A stretch of 46,151 nt of DNA from Mucinivorans sp036654415. Its GTDB lineage: Bacteria; Bacteroidota; Bacteroidia; Bacteroidales; Rikenellaceae. The position numbers and the translations under genes are program-made. Each line of letters opens with the position of its first letter. Positions within the stretch are counted from its first letter, which is position 1. Shown one piece after another: positions 16,203 through 23,321 of this stretch. The stretch spans positions 1 through 46,151 of the forward strand of contig JAVVSB010000010.1 of assembly GCA_036654415.1 (NCBI GenBank). The letters are read 5' to 3'. The notes beneath the pieces are model-generated. The model did not search any database, was not told where the DNA came from, and worked only from the letters and a program-made list of their open reading frames with translations.

Positions 16203-17021
16203 ATGAAAAAGTTATTTATTACCCTGCTGATGGTTTGTAGCTTAACTGCATCCAATGTTTCTGCTCAACAGAAATCCACTGTCACCCGTTTTGAGGGTAA
16301 GTCAATCAACGGTCTTATAGTGGATGGAGCTTTTGATGTCAAACTTTCGCAGGGGGCCGAGAGCTCCATGAAGATTGAAATTCGCGATGACCTAAAGGAA
16401 AAACTCAATCTCGACCTCACCGAACAGGGTTACCTACGGCTGGATTATGGTTCCGAGTTGGGTAAATATTTCACTGGCAAAAATCGGCCTGTGGCCACCA
16501 TTGTGGTCAGTAGGTTAGACTATTTGAAGATGGCGGGTGTTACTTCGGTTATCGCCCACGGGGATATTCACTCTCAGGGCAATTTTTCTCTAATACTTTC
16601 GGGGTCAGCCTTTTTGGATGCTCTCCATATCATCTGCCAGGGTGCCTCTATTTCGGTTGATGGTGGTGCCAAAATAGAGTCTAACACCAAAATCGAGGCC
16701 TCCGACAGCGTGCGTATCGAGACTTCTGGAGCCTCCAAAAGTTCGATGGTGGTCTGGACCAAGGTGCTTAGGGTGAGTACAGCTTTAACTTCGTTGCTCG
16801 AACTCTCTGGCAGTTGTGACTCCATGGTGGCCACCTCTGGGGCTGCCTCTCGTATCGAGATGTTGGCCATTCAATGCCCTGATATTAATGCCACAACCTC
16901 TGGCATGAGCTCCATTAAAGCCAACATTACAGGCAAGGCTACTGTCTTTACCAATGGTGCTAGCTCTTTTCGCTACATTGGCCCAGGAGTGGTGAGTGGT
17001 GATGGTGCCAAAAAATTATAA
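16203..17021 (+). CDS. Head-GIN / DUF2807 domain secreted protein
   Basis: The 272-residue protein has a signal peptide (residues 1-22, cleavage after VSAQ). The rest resembles the putative auto-transporter adhesin, head GIN domain family (DUF2807): a repetitive beta-solenoid with short strands and many Ser/Gly/Ala turns (KMAGVTSVIAHGDI, SGSAFLDAL, TSGASKSSMVVW, TSGMSSIKANI). The ATG at 16203 is chosen over the ORF's upstream start because the signal peptide begins there and the -7 box lies at 16153-16160. Its function is unknown; members are exported and may be surface structural proteins. It ends with its own terminator. Confidence 0.85.
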   Translation: MKKLFITLLMVCSLTASNVSAQQKSTVTRFEGKSINGLIVDGAFDVKLSQGAESSMKIEIRDDLKEKLNLDLTEQGYLRLDYGSELGKYFTGKNRPVATIVVSRLDYLKMAGVTSVIAHGDIHSQGNFSLILSGSAFLDALHIICQGASISVDGGAKIESNTKIEASDSVRIETSGASKSSMVVWTKVLRVSTALTSLLELSGSCDSMVATSGAASRIEMLAIQCPDINATTSGMSSIKANITGKATVFTNGASSFRYIGPGVVSGDGAKKL

Positions 17022-17038
17022 TACACTTACATCAGTAG

Positions 17039-17080
17039 CAGTGGTGTATCTCTTTTTGGAGGTATGCCACTGTTTTTTTT
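17039..17080 (+). terminator. Intrinsic terminator after the GIN gene
   Basis: Arms CAGTGGTGTATCTC (17039-17052) and GAGGTATGCCACTG (17059-17072) pair over 14 bases with two G-T wobbles, and eight T follow. It separates the GIN gene from the deoC run. Confidence 0.85.
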
Positions 17081-17110
17081 ATAATGTCGTAAAAATAAAA
17101 CGAAAATTCT

Positions 17111-17118
17111 TACCTTTG
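17111..17118 (+). promoter_or_regulatory. -7 box just before deoC
   Basis: TACCTTTG matches TAnnTTTG and ends 8 nt before the deoC ATG, so the transcript would have a leader of only about 4-5 nt. No clear -33 TTTG lies at the expected distance. Confidence 0.5.
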
Positions 17119-17126
17119 CTTTCGTT

Positions 17127-17912
17127 ATGAAAGATTATACCCAAATTGTGGATAGTGCCCGCAAAGCACTTTTGACCACCGATAGGCAGCAAGCCTCGGC
17201 CCTATGCCTTAGTTGCACCGACCACACAACCCTTAGCGAGCGCGATACGCCAGCTTCGGTGGCTGTCTTTACTGCTGAGGCCATAAAACTCAAAGTCTTG
17301 CCAGCGGCCATCTGTGTCTATCCTTCGCTTGTTGAGAGTGTTGGGGTGGCTTTGGGCGATAGCCCCATTGCCTTGGCGGCTGTCTGCGGGGCTTTCCCTT
17401 CGGGACAGACCTATATGGAGGTTAAACTTCTGGAGACAGCTATGGCTGTGGAGAACGGGGCCGAAGAGGTGGATATGGTCATCAACATAGGGGCCATTCT
17501 CGAGGGTCAGGATGATGTGGCACGTTCTGAAATAGAGGCCATGGTTGAGGAGATAGATTCGGACGCTCTACTCAAGGTGATTATTGAGAGTGGTACGCTT
17601 CTCTCTAACGAAAAGATAGCTCAAGCCTCGTGGGTTGCCATGTGTGGTGGGGCTGACTTCATAAAGAGTTCCACGGGTAAGAGTTCTGCAGGAGCTTCGC
17701 CCGAGGCTGTAGCTGTGATGTGTGTGGCCATCAAGGAGTTTTACGAACAAACTGGTAAGCGTGTGGGAATAAAATGTTCGGGTGGCATCAATACCATGGA
17801 CCACGCGTTGCTCTATTACAATATCGTGCGTGAGGTTTTGGGCTCAGAGTGGCTCACCCCATCGCTGCTGAGGTTTGGTTCCAGCCGTTTGGCTCTAACG
17901 CAACTAAAATAG
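17127..17912 (+). CDS. deoC: Deoxyribose-phosphate aldolase
   Basis: DeoC splits 2-deoxy-D-ribose 5-phosphate into glyceraldehyde 3-phosphate and acetaldehyde in deoxynucleoside salvage. The 261-residue TIM-barrel protein carries the Schiff-base lysine in GGADFIKSSTGKS (Lys at about 180), the second active-site lysine in RVGIKCSGGI, and the EEVDMVINIGA strand. Length fits the family (220-265). It is the first gene of a plus-strand run. The next gene begins immediately after its stop codon, so the two are probably translationally coupled. Confidence 0.97.
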   Translation: MKDYTQIVDSARKALLTTDRQQASALCLSCTDHTTLSERDTPASVAVFTAEAIKLKVLPAAICVYPSLVESVGVALGDSPIALAAVCGAFPSGQTYMEVKLLETAMAVENGAEEVDMVINIGAILEGQDDVARSEIEAMVEEIDSDALLKVIIESGTLLSNEKIAQASWVAMCGGADFIKSSTGKSSAGASPEAVAVMCVAIKEFYEQTGKRVGIKCSGGINTMDHALLYYNIVREVLGSEWLTPSLLRFGSSRLALTQLK

Positions 17913-18416
17913 ATGAAACGACTAACCCAGACCTTAGACCGCCGTGCCCGATGGATAACTGTGTTGGTGAGCGTGGTTGTGGTGTTATTTTTGGTGTGGG
18001 TGTTTTGGCGCTCTGGTGGCACCTTTTTGCCAGCGTGGCTTACTATGCTTAGCTGCTTGGTTTGGGCTTTTTTGGCCCTCTCGTTGCCTCGTTTTATAAC
18101 TCTTCAACACAATGCAATTGAGATAGATTGTGTTTTGGAGCTTCGTAGGATAGAGTACAAGGATATCAAAAGTATCACCCCACTAATAAGCAGTACCCGA
18201 GGGCTCTTCCCTTTATTGGGTATATATGGTTTTTTGGGTTATTATGGCTATTACATAGGGTGGGGCCAGTTGAAATTGTACAAAGTCTATGCCCGTCGTT
18301 GGAATGGATTGGTACTTATTGAGACTGCTCATGGACGCACGGTTATCAGCACCGATGAACCATATGAATTTATAAAAATGGTGAATAAACTTAAAACATC
18401 CAATCTAAAGGTTTGA
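17913..18416 (+). CDS. Membrane-anchored bacterial PH-like domain protein
   Basis: The 167-residue protein has two N-terminal transmembrane helices (about residues 15-32 and 40-60) followed by a PH-like region (LRRIEYKDIKSITPL, GWGQLKLYKVYARRW, LVLIETAHGRTVISTDEPYEFI). This layout is common in small Bacteroidota PH-domain proteins of unknown role. The start abuts the deoC stop with no gap, and its stop TGA overlaps the proposed TTG start of the next gene. Confidence 0.75.
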   Translation: MKRLTQTLDRRARWITVLVSVVVVLFLVWVFWRSGGTFLPAWLTMLSCLVWAFLALSLPRFITLQHNAIEIDCVLELRRIEYKDIKSITPLISSTRGLFPLLGIYGFLGYYGYYIGWGQLKLYKVYARRWNGLVLIETAHGRTVISTDEPYEFIKMVNKLKTSNLKV

Positions 18417-18778
18417 CATCCCGAAAAGCCATATCGTTTTGTGCTACTGCATTTGCTGTGATTATTATCATGGCCCATGCCGCTGTGCCTCACCATCACC
18501 ACTCTCAATTTTGTAGTGATAATCATGTGTCGCATAGTGTTTTGCGTTGTTCAGTAGAGCGTGGACAATTGGCCGCGCCTGGTTGCTCAATTCTCTTTTT
18601 TGAATTTCTCTCTCAGGATAGCTCCTTTCCCTCTTTCGAGGTCGGGCCTCTGGCGTGGATAGTATTCGTGGCGCCATTTTTTTATCTGGATAGTCTTGAA
18701 CCTTCTCTTGGACCGATTCCTCTTCTACAAAATCTTGTGCGGCAACTTCTGCCGCGGCGTGCTCCTCCTGTTTTATAA
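18413..18778 (+). CDS. Small His-rich exported protein (DUF6769-like)
   Basis: The 121-residue ORF starts at TTG overlapping the previous stop (TTGA). It has a signal-like hydrophobic segment (residues 6-23), then VPHHHHSQFCSDNH, a probable metal-binding cluster, and a hydrophobic C-terminal half. Short proteins with a conserved HHHH just after the signal are often found directly upstream of CusB/CzcB-type metal efflux adaptors in Bacteroidota. The same order is seen here, with the adaptor 62 bp downstream. No domain is firmly recognised; the start codon is the weak point. Confidence 0.6.
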   Translation: MTSRKAISFCATAFAVIIIMAHAAVPHHHHSQFCSDNHVSHSVLRCSVERGQLAAPGCSILFFEFLSQDSSFPSFEVGPLAWIVFVAPFFYLDSLEPSLGPIPLLQNLVRQLLPRRAPPVL

Positions 18779-18840
18779 GTTTGGCCTATTTTTTGTGAAT
18801 ATCACAGAAACAAATGTTTATAAACTTATAAGATAGAAAG

Positions 18841-19986
18841 ATGAAGATATATATTATTTTTGGAGTTTTAGTCTCCATGTTATTTGCGTGTGGCTCCGCT
18901 CCGAGCAACGATACTCATGCGGCTCATGACCATGACCGTGACCGAGGTGATGTGGCCACCCATAAAGAGGCCTTGGAGCAGGAGATTATCCTACCCGAGG
19001 CTCAAGCCCAAAAATTAGGATTGGAGTATGAGACGGTTAAAAAAACCACCTTTTCTGGAGCCATTCGTGTGGCAGGGGTCATCGAACCCTCGGCCGACGA
19101 CCGTAGTACAGTGGTGGCCGCCACTGCTGGGGTGGTGCATTTTAGTGGTAATCCATTTAATATAGGCACTTTTGTTAGGCGAGGTGCCACATTAATGACC
19201 ATCAGCTCGGATGAACTCACCGATGGTAATATGACAAAGAGATTGGGTGATGCGCAGGCAGAGTTACTCCGAGCCGAGGCCGAATACAGCCGCTTAGAGA
19301 AACTTCTATCCGATAAACTGGCTACGGTGGCCGAGGTCGAAAATGCGCGTGCAGCCTTGTCCTTGGCCCGTAGTAATGTCAAGGTGCTCACCCCCAATGG
19401 TTCAGGACGTAGTGTAACAGCCCCAGAAAGCGGGTATGTGAGCTCTATTGATGTCCAGAATGGGCAATATGTGGAGCAAGGGGCTCGCTTGATGAGTCTG
19501 AGTAGTGGGCGCGAACTTGTGGTTCGTGGCTCGCTCAGTTCGCGCCATTTCGACAAGTTATCTCAAATTTCAACGGCCAATTTCACCACCACCTCTAGCC
19601 CCACACTCTACACCGCTAAACTTCTTAGTCGTGGTAACGGTGTGGGTGACGCTTCACGGTCGGTGCCTGTGCGCTTTAGCCTTGCGAATCGCGCTGAATT
19701 AGTTGCAGGCCAACCTGTCGAGCTCTTTATACTCACCACTGCACGTCAAGGTGTGATAACGGCCCCCCTCACAGCTTTGACTCAGGAGTTGGGTGGCCAT
19801 TGGGCCTATGTGCGTGTAGACGATGAGGGTTATTATAAGCGGTTTGTTGAGCTTGGGCAGAGTGATGGAGAACGTGTCGAGATTCTCAGCGGTCTTCAAC
19901 CTGGGGATAATCTAGTGACCCGTGGAGCCTACTTTGTCCATATGGCCTCCATGAGCTCGGCTATCCCTTCTGGCCACAGCCACTAA
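18841..19986 (+). CDS. RND efflux periplasmic adaptor (CusB/CzcB-like lipoprotein)
   Basis: The 381-residue protein has a lipoprotein signal (LFACGS, Cys near 17) and a His/Asp-rich N-terminal stretch (HAAHDHDRD) typical of metal-efflux adaptors. A barrel-sandwich/lipoyl region (VVAATAGVVHFSGNPFN; YVSSIDVQNGQYVEQGARL) flanks an alpha-hairpin (about 128-175), then come beta-barrel and membrane-proximal domains. Such adaptors bridge an inner-membrane RND pump and an outer-membrane channel to expel Cu/Ag or Co/Zn/Cd. The C-terminus ends SGHSH. A terminator follows, and neither pump nor channel gene is present, so it must work with partners encoded elsewhere or be an operon remnant. Confidence 0.88.
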   Translation: MKIYIIFGVLVSMLFACGSAPSNDTHAAHDHDRDRGDVATHKEALEQEIILPEAQAQKLGLEYETVKKTTFSGAIRVAGVIEPSADDRSTVVAATAGVVHFSGNPFNIGTFVRRGATLMTISSDELTDGNMTKRLGDAQAELLRAEAEYSRLEKLLSDKLATVAEVENARAALSLARSNVKVLTPNGSGRSVTAPESGYVSSIDVQNGQYVEQGARLMSLSSGRELVVRGSLSSRHFDKLSQISTANFTTTSSPTLYTAKLLSRGNGVGDASRSVPVRFSLANRAELVAGQPVELFILTTARQGVITAPLTALTQELGGHWAYVRVDDEGYYKRFVELGQSDGERVEILSGLQPGDNLVTRGAYFVHMASMSSAIPSGHSH

Positions 19987-20000
19987 TAAAGTAGCTACAA

Positions 20001-20048
20001 AAAAGAGCCTCTTGACCCTGGGTAATTCCAAAGTCAAGAGGTTCTTTT
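20001..20048. terminator. Bidirectional terminator after the RND adaptor
   Basis: AAAAGAGCCTCTTGAC at 20001-20016 pairs with GTCAAGAGGTTCTTTT at 20033-20048, with one wobble. A 16-nt loop lies between, with T-tracts on both strands. Confidence 0.85.
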
Positions 20049-20062
20049 TGTGTAGTGTTATT

Positions 20063-20221
20063 TTATTTTACGGCAGTCAACACGGATGTTTGCATCCGCG
20101 CGGCTACTATGGTAAGTGTGGTGATGCTTCGGGCTTCATTAATGGCTGAGGCCTTCATGGTAATGGTAAATCGCTTATCCCCATTTTTGCATGCCGTTAG
20201 ACACACCAAAAATGCGGCCAC
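20063..20221 (-). pseudogene. Short lipoprotein-like ORF, possibly frameshifted
   Basis: On the minus strand, an ORF beginning GTG at 20221 reads MAAFLVCLTACKNGDKRFTI and ends in TSVLTAVK-stop, 52 residues. It has a credible lipobox (LTAC) but almost no basic N-terminus. An ATG-AAG start one frame away lies 9 nt upstream; deleting one base would give MKR followed by the same hydrophobic stretch. This looks like a small lipoprotein gene with a single-base lesion or a decayed fragment, lying 23 bp after the queA stop. I recognise no family. Confidence 0.35.
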
Positions 20222-20244
20222 ACGACTTCATGTTCGTCAATAAG

Positions 20245-21294
20245 TTATAAAATTAACATTGCATCGCCGTATGTTCCAAAGCGATAACCCTCTTTTTTTG
20301 CTATTGAATAGAGTCTCATTAACTCATCGAAACCAGCAAAGGCCGATGTCATCATCAACTGAGTGGAGTATGGCAGGTGGAAGTTGGTGACCATAGTGTC
20401 TGCCACCGAGAATTCGTATGGAGGGAAGATGAATTTGTTGGTCCAACCGTCAAAAGGCTTCAACAGCCCATCGGTCGAGACCGAGCTTTCGATGGCTCTC
20501 ATGGTGGTTGTGCCCACGCAGCAGACTTTGCGTTTGCGCTCCTTGGCAGCATTCACTTTGTCGGCAGCCTCTTGGGTTATTATCACCTGTTCGGAATCCA
20601 TCTTATGTTTTGTCAAGTCTTCCACATCCACCGAGCGGAAGTTGCCCAAGCCCACGTGCAGGGTAATTTCCGAAGTTTGTATTCCCTTAATTTCCATCCG
20701 TTTAAGTAGGTGTTTGCTGAAGTGCATGCCTGCCGTAGGTGCAGCCACTGCCCCCTCTTGCGAGGCGTACACGGTTTGATAACGCTCTACATCCTCTGGC
20801 TCCACTTCAGCGCGTATCCAGCGTGGCAACGGGGTCTCTCCCATCTTGTATAGGGCTGCCTTAAATTGTTCGTGGTCACCGTCAAAGAGGAAACGCAGTG
20901 TGCGGCCACGGCTGGTGGTGTTGTCTATGACCTCGGCCACCAAGGAGTCGTCTTCGCCGAAATATAGTTTGTTACCTATTCTAATTTTGCGTGCAGGGTC
21001 AACCAACACATCCCACAGACGTTGTTCGGCGTTGAGTTCGCGCAGTAGAAAAATTTCAATTTGCGCTCCTGTCTTCTCTTTATTGCCGTAGAGGCGTGCT
21101 GGAAAGACCTTGGTGTTATTGAGAATCATGACATCACCATCGCGAAAATGGGATAGAATATCTTTAAAAATTTTGTGGTCTACCCGTCCTGTATTGCGGT
21201 CGTAGACCATTAGGCGCGACTCATCTCTGTTTTCGGTTGGGTATTTGGCCAACATCTCAGGCGCGAAATCATACTTATACTGTGAAAGTTTCAT
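20245..21294 (-). CDS. queA: S-adenosylmethionine:tRNA ribosyltransferase-isomerase
   Basis: QueA transfers and isomerises the ribosyl part of SAM onto preQ1 at tRNA position 34 to form epoxyqueuosine. The 349 residues start MKLSQYKYDFAPEMLAKYP and carry the family blocks DESRLMVYDR, MILNNTKVFPARL, GAVAAPTAGMHFS, TLHVGLGNF and NFHLPYSTQLMMTSAF. The ATG at 21294 matches family N-termini, and the 26 upstream residues of the open frame are not part of the protein. It is 28 bp after truB and shares its direction, so the two tRNA-modification genes likely form an operon. Confidence 0.97.
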   Translation of the reverse strand: MKLSQYKYDFAPEMLAKYPTENRDESRLMVYDRNTGRVDHKIFKDILSHFRDGDVMILNNTKVFPARLYGNKEKTGAQIEIFLLRELNAEQRLWDVLVDPARKIRIGNKLYFGEDDSLVAEVIDNTTSRGRTLRFLFDGDHEQFKAALYKMGETPLPRWIRAEVEPEDVERYQTVYASQEGAVAAPTAGMHFSKHLLKRMEIKGIQTSEITLHVGLGNFRSVDVEDLTKHKMDSEQVIITQEAADKVNAAKERKRKVCCVGTTTMRAIESSVSTDGLLKPFDGWTNKFIFPPYEFSVADTMVTNFHLPYSTQLMMTSAFAGFDELMRLYSIAKKEGYRFGTYGDAMLIL

Positions 21295-21322
21295 TTTGTG
21301 TAAGTTTAGGTATATAGTATGA

Positions 21323-22018
21323 CTACGTATTTTGAGGTGTAATTGTTTCAAGAGCAGCAAAAAAGTTCTCAACCTGCTCTATACTCATCCCATCCGAGGC
21401 GTGATACTCTCCCGAGCGGGTACGCCTTAGTTCTGTTAGGTACCCCCCACTACCGAGCTCCACACCCAAGTCGCGTGCCAAACTGCGCACGTATGTCCCT
21501 TTTGAACACTCCACTCGAAGCTTTAAGAACGGGGGCGTAAAATCCATAATTTCAGCCGCATATATTGTTATTTGCGCCACCCTCATCTCCACTGGTTGGT
21601 CGCCTCGTGCATATTCATAGGCGCGTTTGCCATCGATACGTTTAGCCGAATATACTGGTGGCACCTGCTGTTGTTCACCCACCAAGGCTGCTACAGCGTT
21701 CTCTGCCATTTCGCGGGTAATATGTTCCCATGGGTAGCGAGCATCGACTGGGTGTTCTAGGTCGAAGCTGGCTGTAGTTGCTCCTAGTTCTATGGTGAAT
21801 TCGTACTCTTTGCTTTGGGCCTGCAACTGTTCCACCTGTTTTGTGGCCTTGCCTATGCAGATTATCAACACCCCTGTGGCCAGTGGGTCTAGTGTTCCTG
21901 CGTGTCCTATCTTGGTGTTTTTAGGCAGTTTAGCGCGCCCGAGCATAGGTTTTATTTTGCGCACTACATCTGTAGAGCTCCATCCGAATGGTTTGTCAAT
22001 GTTGAGTATCTGTTCCAA
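21323..22018 (-). CDS. truB: tRNA pseudouridine-55 synthase
   Basis: TruB converts U55 in the T loop of tRNAs to pseudouridine. The 231-residue protein has the N-terminal block ILNIDKPFGWSSTDVV, the catalytic Asp in GHAGTLDPLATGVL, VPPVYSAKRIDGKRAYEYAR and CSKGTYVRSLARDLG. It is shorter than the E. coli enzyme because the C-terminal extension/PUA part is missing, as in many Bacteroidota. The start codon is TTG at 22018; no in-frame ATG precedes the conserved block. A terminator-like hairpin at 22059-22100 lies upstream, so truB should have a promoter in the last 40 nt or depend on readthrough. Confidence 0.95.
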   Translation of the reverse strand: MEQILNIDKPFGWSSTDVVRKIKPMLGRAKLPKNTKIGHAGTLDPLATGVLIICIGKATKQVEQLQAQSKEYEFTIELGATTASFDLEHPVDARYPWEHITREMAENAVAALVGEQQQVPPVYSAKRIDGKRAYEYARGDQPVEMRVAQITIYAAEIMDFTPPFLKLRVECSKGTYVRSLARDLGVELGSGGYLTELRRTRSGEYHASDGMSIEQVENFFAALETITPQNT

Positions 22019-22058
22019 TATGTCTAATTTTATCTGTTCAGCGGTTCAATTACAAAAG

Positions 22059-22100
22059 AGGCCTTGGCTGGCAAACTGTTTTGCCCCTAAGGCCTTTTTT
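22059..22100. terminator. Hairpin terminator between the LRR pseudogene and truB
   Basis: AGGCCTT (22059-22065) pairs with AAGGCCT (22089-22095), with an inner GGCAAA/TTTGCC stem. T-rich tails flank both sides (TTTTTT at 22095-22100; CTTTTG on the minus strand). It would terminate the decayed LRR lipoprotein gene. Confidence 0.6.
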
Positions 22101-22112
22101 GTGGCGGTCACA

Positions 22113-22902
22113 TCAGTTGAGGTTTTTCACCATGTTATGTCTTTGTTGTCCGTGGTGAGGTTTAAAAGTGGTCCCCAAGGCCTCCTGTACTGATTCCAAT
22201 GTTAGTTCAATATCTTATCTGTGTTGTCTTGCTCCCTTTGGGCACCACAAGATAAATTGTGTTGAATATCTGTAATGTTGGTGGTGGTAATATTTAAATA
22301 GCTCAATTGATTGCCATAGCAATTTAGGTTCGTGAGTGCCACGAAATTCTCTAGCCCTTTAAGAGTTGCAATTCAGCTACTCTTTATTAATATTTCTGCT
22401 AATGTGCCAAATTTAGCTTTGTTGTTTGTATCACTTATATCAACCATCAGTTCCATCTGTGGTCAGTTTTATGCTATATTTATCGCGAAGCACCGTGCGA
22501 AAAGCAACATTGGGGAGGTGAGATATATCCACAGCATCCAATACGGTTACCTTCGAGCGGTTGATTATTAGTGGTTTTGTGGTTGCCTTTGTCAAGATTA
22601 GGTTATTTATGTTGCCCCCGTCTCAAGTGGCGTGGCGGTACTAAAGGTGCCATTAGTGGTGCCCCCCCCTGCCGTCAAAGTGTACTTTTCTGTCTTTGTA
22701 GAGCCTTGTAGGGCTACCAAAATCTCATCTTTGTCGCTCCACTTTACTGCACTCCACTGAGCACGGTGCGCGATGAGGAAGCTTCGGTCGAGGCTGAAAT
22801 AGTAGTTAGCTGTTGTGGCTCAATGGGTGCGTTATCTTTTTTACATCCCGTAAAAATAACGGCTATTACCACAGCCGACAGTAGTGATTTTTTCATCACC
22901 AT
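22113..22902 (-). pseudogene. Decayed leucine-rich-repeat surface lipoprotein
   Basis: On the minus strand, ATG at 22902 (or 22896) begins MVMKKSLLSAVVIAVIFTGC, a clear lipoprotein signal, and continues to SRTVLSGVQ-stop (TAA 22746-22744). In another frame follows VKWSDKDEILVALQG ... GTTNGTFSTATPLETG. After a further frame change come LPNVAFRTVLRDKYSIKL and, in the next frame, VDISDTNNKAKFGTLAEIL, an in-frame TGA, then TLKGLENFVALTNLNCYGNQ, a textbook Bacteroidota LRR. LTLESVQEALG follows another shift. At least four frameshifts and one stop codon break it. The segment order matches secreted LRR lipoproteins with an N-terminal fimbrillin-like 'RTVLSG ... WSDKDEI' region. It is inactive unless the sequence is poor here. 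Confidence 0.8.
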
Positions 22903-22910
22903 ACTCTTTC

Positions 22911-23057
22911 CTACCATACATTATTAGACTCCTCTTCCATCCGTTCGGTGGTGCCTGTTGAGGCGGCAATACCATGCTCGGCCTTGAGTTCAATCACCTC
23001 TACCGTAGGTGTTTGGTAGGCTAGTTCTGCTGGTAAATTTGTAACGTCTGTTCTCAT
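22911..23057 (-). CDS. 48-aa leader-like peptide gene before the LRR lipoprotein
   Basis: ATG at 23057 opens a 48-codon ORF reading MRTDVTNLPAELAYQTPTVE, then VIELKAEHGIAASTGTTERM, ending EEESNNVW-stop. Bacteroidota genomes hold many such short peptides with a Pro-x-x-Glu-Val-Ile-x-Leu core followed by an Ala/Ser/Gly 'GIAAS' stretch and an acidic tail, commonly just upstream of secreted lipoproteins. It lies 8 bp before the LRR pseudogene and is still intact. The function of the class is not known to me. Confidence rests on the characteristic composition and position. Confidence 0.6.
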   Translation of the reverse strand: MRTDVTNLPAELAYQTPTVEVIELKAEHGIAASTGTTERMEEESNNVW

Positions 23058-23157
23058 AATGGCTTAAGTTTTAGGTTAATATTCAGTGCCGTAAAGTTAT
23101 AAATATTTGTACATAAAAACAAAATAGTGGTTTGTTTTTGCAATGGTTTTTTCTTAG

Positions 23158-23304
23158 AAGTTGTTTTAATTTGTTTTCAAAATTTTATTACTGCTATTTT
23201 TATCGATGATTTGCCGAGATAGTATTGGACTACAGTTCAAAAATCAGCGAAAAAGAGTACAAAAAGGGTGGTAATAAAATGCTGGAAAGAGATTAAAATA
23301 GCTT
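23158..23304 (-). repeat. MITE-like repeat, copy B (147 bp, with target duplication)
   Basis: This is a full copy in the opposite orientation to copy C. Ends are AAGTTGTTTTAATTTG and GATTAAAATAGCTT, the imperfect terminal inverted repeats. It lacks 12 bases (CTCAAAAATAGT) present in copy C. CTTAG at 23153-23157 recurs at 23305-23309, consistent with a 5-bp target-site duplication. It lies 17 bp past the rlmI stop codon. Confidence 0.8.
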
Positions 23305-23321
23305 CTTAGTTAGGTGAATTA

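Noticed and set aside
20055..20243. 62-aa plus-strand ORF after the RND adaptor
   Set aside because: It begins inside the terminator tail and has no recognisable domain. The minus-strand frame there has a lipobox and is the better candidate.
21792..22193. 133-aa plus-strand ORF across the truB 5' end
   Set aside because: It overlaps the well-supported truB gene and the terminator hairpin, and its composition is that of an antisense shadow.
22332..22571. 79-aa plus-strand ORF in the truB-rlmI gap
   Set aside because: It is antisense to the LRR pseudogene fragments, which explain this DNA much better.
23100..23157. Possible riboswitch upstream of the 48-aa peptide gene
   Set aside because: The stretch is AT-rich with no conserved stem-loop that I recognise; only a weak TAACTTTA box is visible.
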